A DNA stretch of 64,000 bases from Mortierella sp. BCC40632 (lineage: Eukaryota; Mortierellomycota; Mortierellomycetes; Mortierellales; Mortierellaceae), in NCBI GenBank assembly GCA_011634665.1, contig WAEK01000009.1, forward strand, positions 1,417,501 to 1,481,500. Direction: 5' to 3'. Shown here piece after piece: positions 45,995 to 57,946 of the stretch. Every line of letters starts with the position of its first letter. The stretch's first letter is position 1. Under the pieces are notes generated by a model. The model saw only the letters and a list, made by a program, of their open reading frames with translations, was not told the origin of the DNA and did no database searches. A program made the translations under genes and the position numbers.

Positions 45995-48879
45995 TTACGG
46001 CCGTGGTGCAATGGCCGGTGTTCCTGTAAAGTAATGGTTATGGTACTTTGAAGGCTCCTGTGGACTGATGCTACCCGGAATAGGGGTCATTGCCACCACC
46101 ACATCATCTTCTACCGCCAGTGGGATGGGCGCGGGTCCCAAATGAATCTCAGGTGACGACATGATCCTTGATTGACGTGGGGAAGGTGTAGGCGACAGAC
46201 TCCTTGGAACATGGCCCTCACCAGGGCTACCATGACCATTTGCAGCAGCCGTCGTTACCCTTGGTGAAGTGACCATACCACTTGCTGTAATTGGCGAAGG
46301 AGGCGATGTGGGCGATCCTGTTGAGGACGATGAAGAAGATGAACCTCCTACAAGACCTCCAGAGGCTGAATTCGACCGTCCTCCTTGGCCAAACAACATT
46401 GAATGTCGTTTTTTCCGTCCTGGAACGTCCCATTCGGAGGGAAGTCCAGTAAAGGACTCTTGTCGCTGATGCCTCTGTTGACTCTCCGAAGGATGTGTGG
46501 ATGATGTTGTTACGTTTTCTTGTTGTTGCTGTTGCTGTTGGCTGTGGTGATGTCGGTTTGAGCCCGGAGAGGATGGGACAGAAGACGAAGGAATTGATGG
46601 GCTACCATTGATCGATTCCCGTTTACTGCCCCTGAGGACCTTAAAAGGATTTAGGTCCTCAAATGTCTGATCAAATTTGGAACTTCCGGTCGACCATCTG
46701 ATAGAATGACCCCTAACAACATTGTTGGCATGTTGAGGTGAAATTCCGGAAGGATTGAGTGAACTATGAGCAGGTCCCGATGCCGAAACAGGTGCCGAGT
46801 CAGCGTGGCCGTTGGCCCCAGCATCAAATGGATTTTGCTGTAATGGCTGCTGCTGATCCAATTCTTGCATATGTTTTGGACGGATAGGGAACGGCGAGTT
46901 GGTGTACTGAGCACGGAATTGACTTGGTGACATAATCCCGTTGAGGCTGGATGAGGATGAGAGCCTTGCTGATTCTCTACGAGACCTGCTTGACCTGTTC
47001 CCTGATGTAGAATCTACCCCTACTGTGGTGTCAATCCTGGGCAGAGTTGAGGGCTCTAACTGAGGCTGATAGTGTAAGGGGTGAACTTGGCCACTACCGC
47101 TAACCCGCTTCTCATGCAATGTAAGTGTCTTGAGCGAGTCCTGCAGCATGCTCTGTCTCCGAATCTCTTCCTCGCGTTGTTGTTGATGTGGTGATACCTC
47201 CGAATCTGAACCGAGGTCATCTGTTGTATCCACTAATACATGTGTCAAGGGCTCTTCCACCCCACCTTTGTCTCTTCCTCTTTGAGACGCATCTGAGTAG
47301 TCCCTGAACAGGAGGGATCGTCTCACACCCGTTCCTAAAGTGACGGCGGCAGCCGAGGCAGCTGCAATTCCTGACCCAATGAATCCCTCATGAACTGACT
47401 GGCTATCCTTGGGTGTCCGGAATGGGTCTGATTGGAGACTAGCTTTACTCGAGAAACTTCCTCTGCCTCGCCTTGACGACGATCCTGCGCCGCCCCCAAG
47501 TTCGCTCCGAATAGTGCTTCCAATGGTGGACGAGGCTTCACTCGAGATGTCGTCTGGGTCCATCAGCATGCCTCGACGACTAGAATAAAGAGAGGGCGTG
47601 TCTCCATTGCTGTTGGGCCCAGCATTGGGCGAGTGTATATCGCTACTTCCGGAACCAGAACCAGCGCCTTCGTTATGCCTCTTTGATCGTTTCTTTTTGA
47701 GAGAGTGCTTGGATTTTTTACCAGACCCATCGCCACTCCTGGCTCCTGACCCAGATTTATTCCGCTGCTCCATCTCGTGTGCTGTCTGCTCATCATCCTC
47801 ATCCTCATACATGTTGTCGAGAGATGACAGAGGTTCTCCTGCTGGTGTTGGATCCGGTTTGGGAGCGCTAAGCATCTTGACGCCATAGATAAGAGCTACA
47901 ATGCCAAGGATCACGAGAAGGAGGACCCATGGCTCGTACGAACCGAGCTGGTTGAGGTAGATGGTGGAGTTAATCAACCCAAAGGCAGTGTAAAACCCGT
48001 AGAAAGTTGGAACGACAAGCACAGAGTCATAAAGCTTGAGAGCCGTGTTGAGGCAATAGACCTAAGACAACGAAATGTCATGGCACATGGAAAGAGTGAG
48101 TTAATTGGCAAAACAAGAAAACATAAAAAGACCTTGCACATTCATGACTAACTAAGCACAACAACTAGGAGCCAAGAACACTATAGAGACCAACATACCT
48201 GGAGGATAGCAGTGAAGACGAGAACAAACAAGATAAAGTAGCTGAGATAGTCCGTGAACTGGTTCTGTCCCCCGAGAGTTGAGGTGATCAGTTTAACGCC
48301 GCTCTTGGCCAGCAAAAGCGTCTGACTTGCCAGTAATCCACCACAGGCTGACATGATCATGGCTACCACTTTTTTAAGTCTCTGGTCTCTAGCCTCAGCC
48401 TCTAGACCTTCATCGCCTTCCAGAGTCAGACCTGAGGCTCGAGCAAAGCGATTTGTACCGAGGAGCTGAGTAAGCTTTGTCTTCATCTTTTTGCGTAACT
48501 GACCACTCTCATCATCGAGCGAGATGGCCCAGTAGGCATACATGCCTAGGGCCAAGAACGCAAAGATGACCGCATTCAAGATTGAAAAGTAGATGATAAA
48601 GACAATTCGAGCAAAGAGCGCCTTCAGATCCGCCAGAGTGAGTCGTTCCTCAATGTCGCCTCCCGAGTTCATGCCGCCAAAGACGACGATCCATATGACA
48701 GAGATCATGACAACAATAGTCCCGTAGACATCTTTCTTTGTGATTTGAGTACCGACGAGGATCTTTGCAAAGACAAAGTTGAAGATTAGGGCGATGGAGC
48801 CCAGAGGTGCCACCCATTGCGTCTTTAAGAAGTCTAGCGTTAGCGGAGAATATTGACGTGAGAGAGATAGAGAGATAGA

Positions 48880-48910
<31 letters not shown>

Positions 48911-49819
48911 GCCAGAGAGATTGACAGGTTAGTGGGCGGGGCCTCTCTGCCTTTTCTGGCCACTGATAAAGATACAGACACGGACCACCTCCGCATCACT
49001 GTCCAATCGTCTGTGCTCCTGCTTCATCACGCCCGATCGGCGACGAGCAAAAAAAAAAAAAAAAAAAAAAAGATATGAGAAGCGAATGAACGAATGGGCT
49101 GACTGTGGAACACGGATCACTGCTGTTCCTGAGACAAAGTTCTCCCTGCAGTGTGTTGAAATATCCTGGTTCGAGTCCATGACACGGCTTGGCGATTTGG
49201 CTTTGGCACTGTCTTGGTTGACTCTTTCTCTGCTCTTGAGTGGATCAAGGGGACCAAAGTATTCGTCTTTTTCTTTCTCTTGCGGACTTTCTCCCCACTG
49301 AGCCTTTTGGCCTCTCTCCCCCATGGGATGAAAATTGGGTTACGCATCTCCATTTTTGTCGTCTTCTCCTTCTCTCTTTTTTTTTTTTTTCCTCCCAGTC
49401 TGTCCTCTGAAAATAGAGCCAAGCGAATTTGGACATGCCTTTGCATGAACATACATTGGGCTTACAGCACAGAGTTTACCACACAGTCGGGAAAGAAGGA
49501 CCAGAGAGAAAAGAAAAAAAATAATACTGAGGAGCACAGAGAGTGAGTGGAAGGAAGCACAGACTTCTTTTTTTTTTTTTTAAGGTCACCTACTTAGGGC
49601 AATCGTACTTCCCGCAAGTTGACTGGCAATATAGAGATAGAGACCGATGTGCCAAAGAGGTCGGCCACACTCGTTTCTTTGGCGTTCTAGTGGAAGGGAG
49701 CTATTCCGGACATGGTCGAGTTTGAGGAGGTTAAGACCAGCAGCATTCATGATCGAGGCTATCAGCGAAACGACAAAGCCGATCACAAAGTCCAGCCAGG
49801 CACTGCCCGTGACCGCCAT
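45995..49819 (-). CDS. NIPA-family magnesium transporter (DUF803) with long cytosolic tail
   Basis: A multi-pass transporter of the NIPA/DMT superfamily, expected to carry Mg2+ across the plasma or an internal membrane. Three exons: 49819-49594, 48833-48199 and 48061-45995, with consistent phases, 975 residues. The first splice rebuilds GSTIALNFLKTQWVAPLGS, a family hallmark with GSIALIFNFVFA after it. Exon 1 gives the first two membrane segments (WLDFVIGFVVSLIASIMNA and WHIGLYLYIASQLA). Exons 2 and 3 add more, including YGTIVVMISVIWIVVFGGM, IIYFSILNAVIFAFLALGMY, LSYFILFVLVFTAILQV, VLVVPTFYGFYTAFGLI and WVLLLVILGIVALIYGV. After about residue 335 the protein is Ser/Gly/Gln-rich and hydrophilic for some 640 residues, with an early Lys-rich KKSKHSLKKKRSKRH segment. 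Intron 1 is unusually long (760 nt) and rich in repeats. Confidence 0.9.
48858..48910. repeat. GAGATA/GA repeat inside NIPA intron 1, upstream of the acceptor
   Basis: On the + strand, GAGATA units pass into GA units. On the gene's sense strand this is a CT-rich stretch lying about 20-75 nt before the acceptor AG at 48835-48834, and just upstream of a GCTAAC branch-like site. Confidence 0.85.
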
Positions 49820-49929
49820 GGTGGAGGTGGTAGCAGTGAAGATGTGGGCGTGGGCGTTGTGCGGCGGGGCGAAGCTGCTCTACAGTCGAAAAGGGTCGAT
49901 GCTGACAAGAAGGGCAAGGGAATGAACAG

Positions 49930-49962
<33 letters not shown>

Positions 49963-50291
49963 AAGATGAAGCAGACAGGAATGAGGCATGAGAGAAGGGG
50001 AGGAGGGGTTGGGGGTTGGATAGAATCAACCAATGAGGAAGAAAGGAAGTTGTAGGCAAAACGACAAGACAAAAGAAGGAGGTGATGGACAGACGGATGG
50101 TTGCGCTGATGGGCTACGAGGATGATGGAACGGTCTCGCTCGGTCTTGCGACCATGTGAACAGAGAGAGAGTGAGAGAAAGAGAGAGAAAGAGAAATAAA
50201 GAGAAATAGACAAGGAAAGAAGGAAAGAAAGAGAACGAGAGACAGGGAGGGGCGAGGGATCAGGAGGGGGGCGCCGTGGGATGAGATGAGA

Positions 50292-50363
<72 letters not shown>

Positions 50364-51555
50364 CAAATAGAGTCGACTGAGGCGTTGATGGAGTGTCGAG
50401 GGTTGGTGTGAGTGAGATCAGTGTCGGTGTGGCAGGACGTTCAAAACGCGGCTGGAGTGATTCCGAGATGCGCTGATGGGCGGATGGGCTGATGGAACAC
50501 GGATGGGATGGATGAACAGAGACGATGGGTGGAGGGGGGGGAGGCGCTGGGTTCCCCGCAACATCCAGATTATCCGAGAGGGAGTGGATGTCGATGGCGA
50601 CGGGGGAGAGCCATGGGAGCGGATAGAAAGCGAAGATGAGAACTGAAGGCGGGAGATGGACAGCGCAGATGCAGATGAGATGATGATGAAAAGGGGGGGG
50701 AGGAGGAGGAGGGAGGAAAGAGAGAAAAAGAGAGGAAAAGATGGATGAATGAATGAATGAATGGATGGATGGATGGATAGAAAGATGCAATGAATGACGA
50801 TGGACAAGATCAGGAGAGAGAGAGAGTGAGAAAGAGAGACAGAGAGGCAGAAAGAGACAGAGAGAGAGAAAATGAGAAAGATAGAAAGAGAGAGAGAGTG
50901 TGTGTGTGCAAGTGAAAGAGAGAGAGAGAGACAGATAGACAGAAGGATGCAGTGACATTCGACTCTTGTGCTCTTGCTCCAGTTGACCTGTCCAAGGGAG
51001 TGCATCCCAAGGCATATTCGATTGCCCTGGCTTTTGTTCTCTTTCTTGCTCTCTTGGACTTTGGAGAGCGGGTCGACGGACAACAGGACACGGTGCACGT
51101 CTCCATGCAATGTCGCACAGCGAGCCTTATCCATGTCAGGTTAAGCGCCTTGCGCGGTTCTCCCTTTCCTCCGTTCATATAACGGCTCTTTCCTGCCCAC
51201 CCCTGCTCTCTCTCCACACCAGCGACAGCCGACCATAAGGGGAGAGAAAGAGAGCTTTCGCACTCTAGCATGACTTGATGCTACTCTGCACCGCAATGTT
51301 ACTCTCCCAACAGACAGAGAAGTGGCAGAAGAAGAAGAAGCCTTCTTCTCCCTCTTTCTCCTATCCTCTCCTCAAGAAAGCCGTCACTGGCCGACTCACG
51401 CGTCGCGTCCCAACCCCCCTGCCCGTGCCTGTGCCTGGAGTCGGCCGAGTCGCGGTTGAACAGAGCGGTCACAACGCTGATGTCGTTACTTTTCCCCAGC
51501 TTTACTCTTTTCAATCATTCTCATTCCTTGTAGACTCCACTCTCTCATCCCGGTC
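49820..51555. promoter_or_regulatory. Divergent region between the NIPA and aminopeptidase genes, repeat-rich
   Basis: About 1.7 kb between two genes reading outward. Next to NIPA it has a run of about 30 A (49930-49960), then strongly purine-rich DNA on the + strand to about 50.95 kb (pyrimidine-rich for NIPA sense). This includes a long AG microsatellite (about 50295-50362) and GAAT/GGAT units (about 50742-50779). From about 51.0 kb the + strand becomes pyrimidine-rich toward the aminopeptidase ATG. No coding frame is supported. Confidence 0.6.
50295..50362. repeat. AG dinucleotide microsatellite
   Basis: About 34 AG units, upstream of the NIPA gene. Confidence 0.9.
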
Positions 51556-53404
51556 ATGGTTAAGCTCATCACCTTTACCATCCTATCACTGGTCGCAGCA
51601 AACGCTCTTGCCGCACCCACCTGGCCTGAACAGGTCTCGCTCACAAAATCTCTCGGCCGCTTTGGACTCCACCCACCACGGACTCCGTGCCATGGCGAAT
51701 CCTCGCCACAGGACGCAGAGTCCAGGAGACTCGTTCGCACTGCCAAGGACAAGGACCCCATTTGGATGACGGAAGAACAGAAGCTCGAATTGATTCGGAC
51801 AAAAACTCGCTTTATGGATATCACTCATCATCGAGATCTTAGCGTGATTCATGCCGACTCTGCTCTCAAAACCGCTGGTAAACCTGACCCTGCTTTCACC
51901 AAAAAAAAAAAAAAAAAAAAGTACATTTTCGTCTTGGGCTGTTTTCTCTTCCTTGGATGAACTGACCAAAAGAAGAAAAAAAAAATGGGACGGGTCCCAC
52001 CGGTTATGTCATTGATATCTGTCTGTAGCATTACCCAGGATCGCTTCGCAACAAAAAGAGTTTTCTCGTTATGTCAGTGACCTGGACAAAGAGTACATGG
52101 AAAAGGTCCTGACCGACTTGTCCAGCTTCCACAATCGATACTATCGCAGTGAGTATGGGCTTGAGGCTGCTCAATGGCTTTTCTCAACCATAAGCAACCT
52201 TGTCAAGGATTCAGAGGCGGACGTGAGCCTTCGCAGGTTCAAGCATGACGAATGGGACCAGTTTTCGATTATTGGTAATGGCCTTTCACATTCGATTACT
52301 CATCCTTGCCGCTTTCGGAAAGAAAGAGAGAAAAAAAAGCTGCCTGAGGCTCTACTATTTTGTGGCTGCAACCTAACCCTTCCTGTCTGTGCTCGCACCC
52401 CTGCCCCATGAATGTTTGGACTCATCAATAATTTAGCCCGATTTGAAGGAAGGGACAGTCATCTCTCGAATGCGCCAATCATTATTGGCGCGCACCTTGA
52501 CTCGGTTAACGCGTGGGTGCCAATGCTGGGCCGTTCTCCAGGCGCTGATGATGACGGCTCAGGCACTGTGTTAATCTTGGACGTGTTCCGTGTGCTCGCT
52601 CAGAAGGGGTTCCGTCCAGAGCGACCTGTTGAATTCCATTGGTACTCTGCTGAGGAGGCTGGATTACTTGGTTCACAGGACGTGGCCCACCATTACAAGA
52701 AAAGAGGAATCAACGTCTTTGCTATGCTTCAGGTAAACTTGTGGTACTTTATGATCAACCATGCCAACATCGAAGAAATGAGGCATTCACCGTTGCTGAT
52801 ATTCCGATGCTATCAAACAGAATGATCAGTCAGGCTTCGTTCGCTTCAAGGATCAAGAAATCCTTGGAATTGTCGTTGACTTTGTTGACCCAGAGTTGAC
52901 CCACTTGCTCAAGGTAATTTCACGCCGCCCAGTCGACTCTTTTTTTTTTTTTTTTTTTTGTACTCATCATCTGACAAAACACTTTGTACACTTTTTAGGT
53001 GTATGGTCAAGAGTATACAGTACTCCCTGTTCGAGAGACCAAGTGCGGATACGCTTGTAAGTAGAGGGCACATGTCTTTGGTCGAGGAATCTTCTATGCA
53101 GTTGCGCATTGCCTTTTTTTTTTTTTTTTTTTTTTTTTGAAAATAACACTTGGACCACATTTGATCCATGATTTTCTACTCTGTAATAGGCTCCGACCAT
53201 GCATCTTGGACAGAGGCCGGATACCGATCGGCCTTTGCAACCGAGAGCTCGTTTAACGATCAGAGTCCCTACATCCATGGCCAAGATGACGACCTTTCGC
53301 ATGTGGATATTGACCATATGATGCAGTTTGCTAGGTTGAACCTCGGCTTTGTGGTTGAGCTCGGCAACTTTAAGGGCCCAGTTCCCAAGCCAGGCTACTT
53401 GTAA
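51556..53404 (+). CDS. Secreted aminopeptidase, peptidase family M28
   Basis: An extracellular di-zinc aminopeptidase that releases N-terminal residues from peptides. Six exons: 51556-51877, 52029-52274, 52437-52732, 52821-52913, 52999-53056 and 53190-53404; phases agree, 409 residues. Residues 1-20 (MVKLITFTILSLVAANALAA) form a signal peptide, followed by a propeptide-like region. Metal and catalytic motifs of M28 are all visible: GAHLDS (His209), PGADDDGSG (Asp227/228), WYSAEEAGLLGSQ (Glu262/263), AMLQNDQSG (Asp after splicing) and SDHASWTEAGY (His). A Cys pair (KCGYAC) is present, as in fungal leucine aminopeptidases. Three of the five introns carry runs of 20-25 A or T. An AATAAA lies only 14 nt after the stop (53418-53423). 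The aspartic protease gene starts 253 bp downstream on the same strand. Confidence 0.93.
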
Positions 53405-53417
53405 CAAACAAACGCCC

Positions 53418-53423
53418 AATAAA
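53418..53423 (+). terminator. Poly(A) signal AATAAA of the aminopeptidase gene
   Basis: A perfect AATAAA hexamer begins 14 nt after the TAA stop, in the 253-bp gap before the next gene on the same strand. Its use as the cleavage signal is inferred. Confidence 0.55.
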
Positions 53424-53657
53424 GCATCAGAGCCATAGTTTGGACTGCTCTTTTCCAACGGTCGTAGGCTGCAACGGCGCGCCAGGGGGAGGAGGAGAAG
53501 ACAAGCACGGGCAATGCCTTTTTATACTCGTTCATTGAATCACCATCCTCTCTCTGTTGGTGGTTCATCCCATTCGCCATCCTAGCTCGACTTGATCGGC
53601 GATCGGACCTCTGCTTCCTAGCTGTAGTATTCTCCTTCGGTTCATTTCCAGCCCAGA

Positions 53658-55679
53658 ATGAAGCATCCTAGACATTCATGCCATGGACTCATGGCCATGA
53701 CCTTGCTGATACTGATCCTCATCTATTCTGCTTCTGCAAAGGACTTGAACAAGCTAGTCAGGTAATGCTCTCCAAATGTCCGATCGAAGCTTTCGATTCC
53801 CCTTTTTCACTCCCAAGAATAGAACATGCGCTGGAATGAGACTGACTTTCTAGGCAAATCATTCTTTCGAAGGATCAATGTTCAATCGGTACCAATCCCT
53901 GGCTACCATATACCACAGGGTCGAGCCCACTGGCAGGCCAGGAAGAGCTTTATCGCTAAACTTTCGGTATTACAGCTCGATGCAGACCAGGATGGCCCCT
54001 CGGCATCACGGATATTTTCATCTCTACCCATGAAATACACTTCTGGAACCTCGCCTATGGACCAAATAGACCTTGAACTTCAGAAACGATCGTCATTGAC
54101 CCATAACCATACAAAGCGAGCCTATGTTGGCGTGGCCCCGCTGCGTGGAGACGAGTTTGACAAGCAATGGGTGGCGGCCATGTGGATCGGGACTCCTCGA
54201 CAAGTGTTCTCAGTTGTCTTTGATACTGGAAGTTCTGAATTTTGGGTCCCCTCAACCTCCTGTATGACCACTATCTGCTTAAACCTGCGACGCTTCAATC
54301 CCAGTCGCTCGAGGTAATCAATAGGGATTATTGGTAGCTTGTACTGCTTCCTGTTCGTCTTTTAGCTCTGATAGTCTTTGTTACTGATAACTAAGATGAT
54401 GAAGCGGGTATTTCTCTATTTTTTTGAAAAAAAAAAAAAAAAAAAAAAAAACTATAGTACGTTTCTACAGGACAATCGGCCTTGGTTTGTCGAGTATGCA
54501 GATGGTACTCGTGTAGAAGGAGTGCTTGGCCAGGATGACATTACTGTTGCTGGGATCAAACTACAAAACCAGACTTTTGGACTTGCCACCATGAATGTAG
54601 GCATGACTGCTCACACGGGTGTGGATGGGATCATGGGACTTGGGTTCAGCAATAATAACGAGACCGGAGGTTTCCAGACGGTTGTGACCAACATGGTCCT
54701 TCAAAATCAGATTGACCAACCTATCGTGTCTGTTTGGCTCAACAAGGCTGAGGACCAGGACCCAAAATCACCAAAAGGAGGATATTTTATCTTTGGAGGC
54801 ATTGATCCCAGTTTGTTCGTCGGTAAGCAAATATCAAAGGATTTATCATCAAAAAGGCCCGACTCGCTGAGATGTTCATTTTGTCTCTTTCATACATATG
54901 CAAATTGCTAATCTCTTCCTTCCTTCCTTCCTTCCTTTTTTTTTAATAGGCTCCATTACTTTTGCCATGGTGACATCGAGCAAAAATTGGGAGATTCGAC
55001 TAGACCAAATATTTCTTGGCCGGAAGGAACTTGAACTTTATTCCTCTTCTCGACGAGCAATAGTCGACACAGGGTCATCTTTTATCTTGTTTCCAGAATA
55101 CCTGGCGACAGCCTTTCACCGAGCCATCCCAAATGCACAATACGATGAAAATCTCGGTTGGTTGGTACCTTGTACCCTTGCCAAATCAAAGAGTGTAGGT
55201 AATTTGGCCTTTGTGATCAGTGGACGAAGCTTTCAAGTTCCACTCTCAGACATTGTCATTCTTCGAAGTGCATACAAGGGTATGTGTATGAGTGCAATTG
55301 ATTCTTGGAGTGAAACAGAAGGCTATGGGGGCCAGTCGGTAAGTCCTTTGTCTTTTTGACTGAGACAATTTATTGGTTCCTGGATACCCTAAACACAACC
55401 TTCGATTTGCTAACTGGCATTAACACTTCTTTATTAATTTATTTATTTATTTTCCTTGGATAGGGTATCCTGCTTGGAGATTTGTTCATCAAGAACCAAT
55501 ATGTTGTATACGACTATGGGAACAGACGGATTGGATTTGCCCAAAAGGTTGAGCAACCCTCTCAAGGGGTTGGTTTGAACGCTGATGGAGAAGCCCAGGC
55601 CCTGAAATTGAGACCGTCCGTCATACGAACATTGTTGTTAACAGGATGGGCAACTATGGCAGTGATGACAATGACATGA
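53658..55679 (+). CDS. Secreted pepsin-like aspartic protease (family A1)
   Basis: A secreted acid endopeptidase. Exon 1 starts at 53658 and encodes a signal peptide (core MTLLILILIYSASA). The later exons are clear: up to 54313, then 54458-54822, 54950-55338 and 55464-55679. The exon 1/2 junction is uncertain: the good donor at 53762 and the TAG acceptor ending 53853 do not keep frame; a weaker GTCAGG donor at 53759 joined to an AG before 53851 does. A propeptide of about 100 residues ends near a KR site (THTKRAYVG). The catalytic motifs are DTGSSEFW and VDTGSSFILFP; the flap region is around YADGT and GVLGQDDITVAG; the C-terminal hallmark is GILLGDLFIKNQYVVYDYG. A hydrophobic C terminus (LLLTGWATMAVMTMT) could mean a GPI anchor. 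Intron 2 holds 25 A. Confidence 0.92.
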
Positions 55680-56260
55680 GCTCTTTACGTGGAGTAATGT
55701 ACTCCACTTAAAGACGACGATACCCGGACCCTTCTCCCTCAATACCACTCTATTCATTGTTCACCTATTGTTAGACTCGCATATGCATTGATTTCTTCTT
55801 TAAACAAGGATCTTGTTGTTGACCACTCTTGGTCATTATAGTTTTTAACCGGTTTACTCGATTGACTTTCCTGAATTTTGGCTAACGATTTTTTTTTTTT
55901 TTTGGGAGGGGATACATTTCTGAGAAGAGTGTACTCAAGTCACCTCAACTGTTTAACAGTGGTTTACTTCACTTCATTGAAAAAAATCATGGGTTATACC
56001 AGCAGAAAATATCAGCAAAACTTATTCGCTAGAGTCGGAAGTTGAAAAAACTGTAAGGAGAAGCTCATTAAAACGATCAATCGAACACACACATCCATGA
56101 GACGCATCATGGCTCTTTTCATCAACATTTTTTTTTTTTTTTCTTTTTCATTTGACACACACACTGTCACACACATTCACACGCTCTCTCACACCCACAC
56201 TCACACTCACACAAAAATATGCACTCACTCTCTCCTTCTCACCCTCACCCTCCCTCATGG
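55680..56260. other. Convergent 3' intergenic region
   Basis: About 580 bp between the aspartic protease and an F-box gene reading toward it. It has T runs near 55890 and 56128-56141, and ACAC/CACACT repeats at about 56153-56213. No coding frame is supported. Confidence 0.65.
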
Positions 56261-57946
56261 TCACGCACATCGAGTCTTTACTTGCACACCAAGCATCTGG
56301 TTGTGAACATGGCACATGAATCCGGGCCGTTGTAAGAGCAGCGCCTTCACACCAACATCACATCCACTTGTGTTGCGTACTCGGAGTTCGATCCAGTTTG
56401 GCCATTGCTTCTCCATCAATTGAAGAGCCTCCGCTCCAAGAACACGGTGGGTACTTCGAATGTCCAAGAGTTGCATTCCGGTCAGCTTGCCGAGATGTCG
56501 GAGATTCTGAACTTTGGAAAAATCTAGGCCATTGGCGATCCGCTCATGACAATGTCTGTCCATGAATAGAAAGGTCCCTCGATCGTTATCATATCCCTGG
56601 AATTCGCTATTGCACGGGCCTCGAGACACACTCTGGCAGAGTCGGCGAAGTTGACGCAAGGAACCCAGTCGTCGGAAGCTTTCTTCCTGGAGTTGGCCCA
56701 GGACCTCGTTGTCCACATTAGTTGGAAACGATATCAGTACCGAAAAGGTCTCCAGTTCATCACATACCCAATCAACCTTCAATAACTCGAGGGCATCCAG
56801 GGAAAGGACCGACTTTGAGGAAGTTGGATTCTGATCGACACAGAGGGTCTTCAGTCGATGGAAACTTCCTAGAATGTTTGGCAGATAGCTCTCCGAAGTC
56901 TCGGTACACGATGGTAGGTGCAGGTGCTCCATCGTTCCGCTCAGTTCCAGGATCGCTGCAAAGGAATAATCAGCTACTTCGGGGATATCTCTGAGATCCA
57001 AAAACGTCAAATTGGGTCCGCCCGATATAATGACCTGTGCAGTGTCCAGGTCTTCTTGCATAGGATGTTCCCAGCTTCTAAGAAGCTTCAGTTCGTGAAG
57101 ATCGGGACAAAATCTCTGGATACATTCAGAGATAACACGGCATTGTGTGCGGTATTGAGGACGTGCAAGGCTCAGTCGACGAAGCTTCGGACATGCTTCA
57201 ATAAGTGGAGCCCATATATGGATCCCAGCACCAAAAGAGGCATCAAAAATTTCGAGGACTTGTAGCGAGGAAACGTGTAATTTCCCTTCGGTATAGATAT
57301 GGGTATCTGTAATTGAATCAGCAAGTATTTCTGTCTCCTTTTGAAGATAATGTCGGACAGGAAGTCGAATGTCGAGGTATAGATACTTCAAATGGGGGAG
57401 CCAACGGAGACTATTCCAAACTAAGTGACTCAGCTGTTCGAGAAAAGCCCGACACGTGTATTGCAAAGTGTTCCCTGTGTATTGATACGGTAAATCTCTG
57501 GTGGAGTGCTGGTACTCGAGATGGGTGAGGCGAGAGGGTTCCTTGAGATTTTGGGTATGTAAAATAAACATTTCCCATGCAGAAAAATATGATGTCGAAA
57601 AGGACCGTACAAGCGAGATATTGTTGTGGAGACTAAATGAAGTCTCTGGAGCTGTAAAGGAGTCCTCATGGAGCAAACGACTGATTACCAGGGATTCCCA
57701 AAAGATAGGCGCCATTCGAAAACACCAGAGCTTGCAGACTAGCCGACACACCCCACGCTCACGCTTTCGGAGAAAACCGAATATTCGCATCATCATTTCA
57801 GGGATACTAAAGAGGTGAATGCGTCGATATGACCTGGGTATCGGTTGAAGTGCATTGTCAAGAATTTGACCGTCGCTGCAGCTGTTGTCGCTTGAGCTGT
57901 ATCCTTGAAGAGACGGAGATACTTCATTTCCTACTTCCTGCTCCAT
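56261..57946 (-). CDS. F-box / leucine-rich-repeat protein
   Basis: A single-exon gene of 561 codons from the ATG at 57946 (MEQEVGNEVSPSLQ). The frame is open upstream, but that part reads through a CT/AG repeat (Ser-Leu-Ser-Leu) and is probably leader. The F-box lies at about residues 45-90 (HLFSIPEMMMRIFGFLRKRE and VCRLVCKLWCFRMAPIFWESL), for Skp1 binding. Leucine-rich repeats follow: LRWLPHLKYLYLDIRL, LQVLEIFDASFG, CPKLRRLSLARP, NLTFLDLRDIPEV, MEHLHLPSC, LKTLCVDQN and MQLLDIRSTHRVL. Substrate unknown. It is head-to-head with the ATG38-like gene, with only 205 bp between the two start codons. Confidence 0.85.
   Translation of the reverse strand: MEQEVGNEVSPSLQGYSSSDNSCSDGQILDNALQPIPRSYRRIHLFSIPEMMMRIFGFLRKRERGVCRLVCKLWCFRMAPIFWESLVISRLLHEDSFTAPETSFSLHNNISLVRSFSTSYFSAWEMFILHTQNLKEPSRLTHLEYQHSTRDLPYQYTGNTLQYTCRAFLEQLSHLVWNSLRWLPHLKYLYLDIRLPVRHYLQKETEILADSITDTHIYTEGKLHVSSLQVLEIFDASFGAGIHIWAPLIEACPKLRRLSLARPQYRTQCRVISECIQRFCPDLHELKLLRSWEHPMQEDLDTAQVIISGGPNLTFLDLRDIPEVADYSFAAILELSGTMEHLHLPSCTETSESYLPNILGSFHRLKTLCVDQNPTSSKSVLSLDALELLKVDWVCDELETFSVLISFPTNVDNEVLGQLQEESFRRLGSLRQLRRLCQSVSRGPCNSEFQGYDNDRGTFLFMDRHCHERIANGLDFSKVQNLRHLGKLTGMQLLDIRSTHRVLGAEALQLMEKQWPNWIELRVRNTSGCDVGVKALLLQRPGFMCHVHNQMLGVQVKTRCA

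Noticed and set aside
49168..49178. GGTTCGAGTCC, a perfect match to a tRNA B-box
   Set aside because: One T-stem pair is mismatched and no matching acceptor stem, D-arm or anticodon arm lies upstream; it is inside NIPA intron 1.
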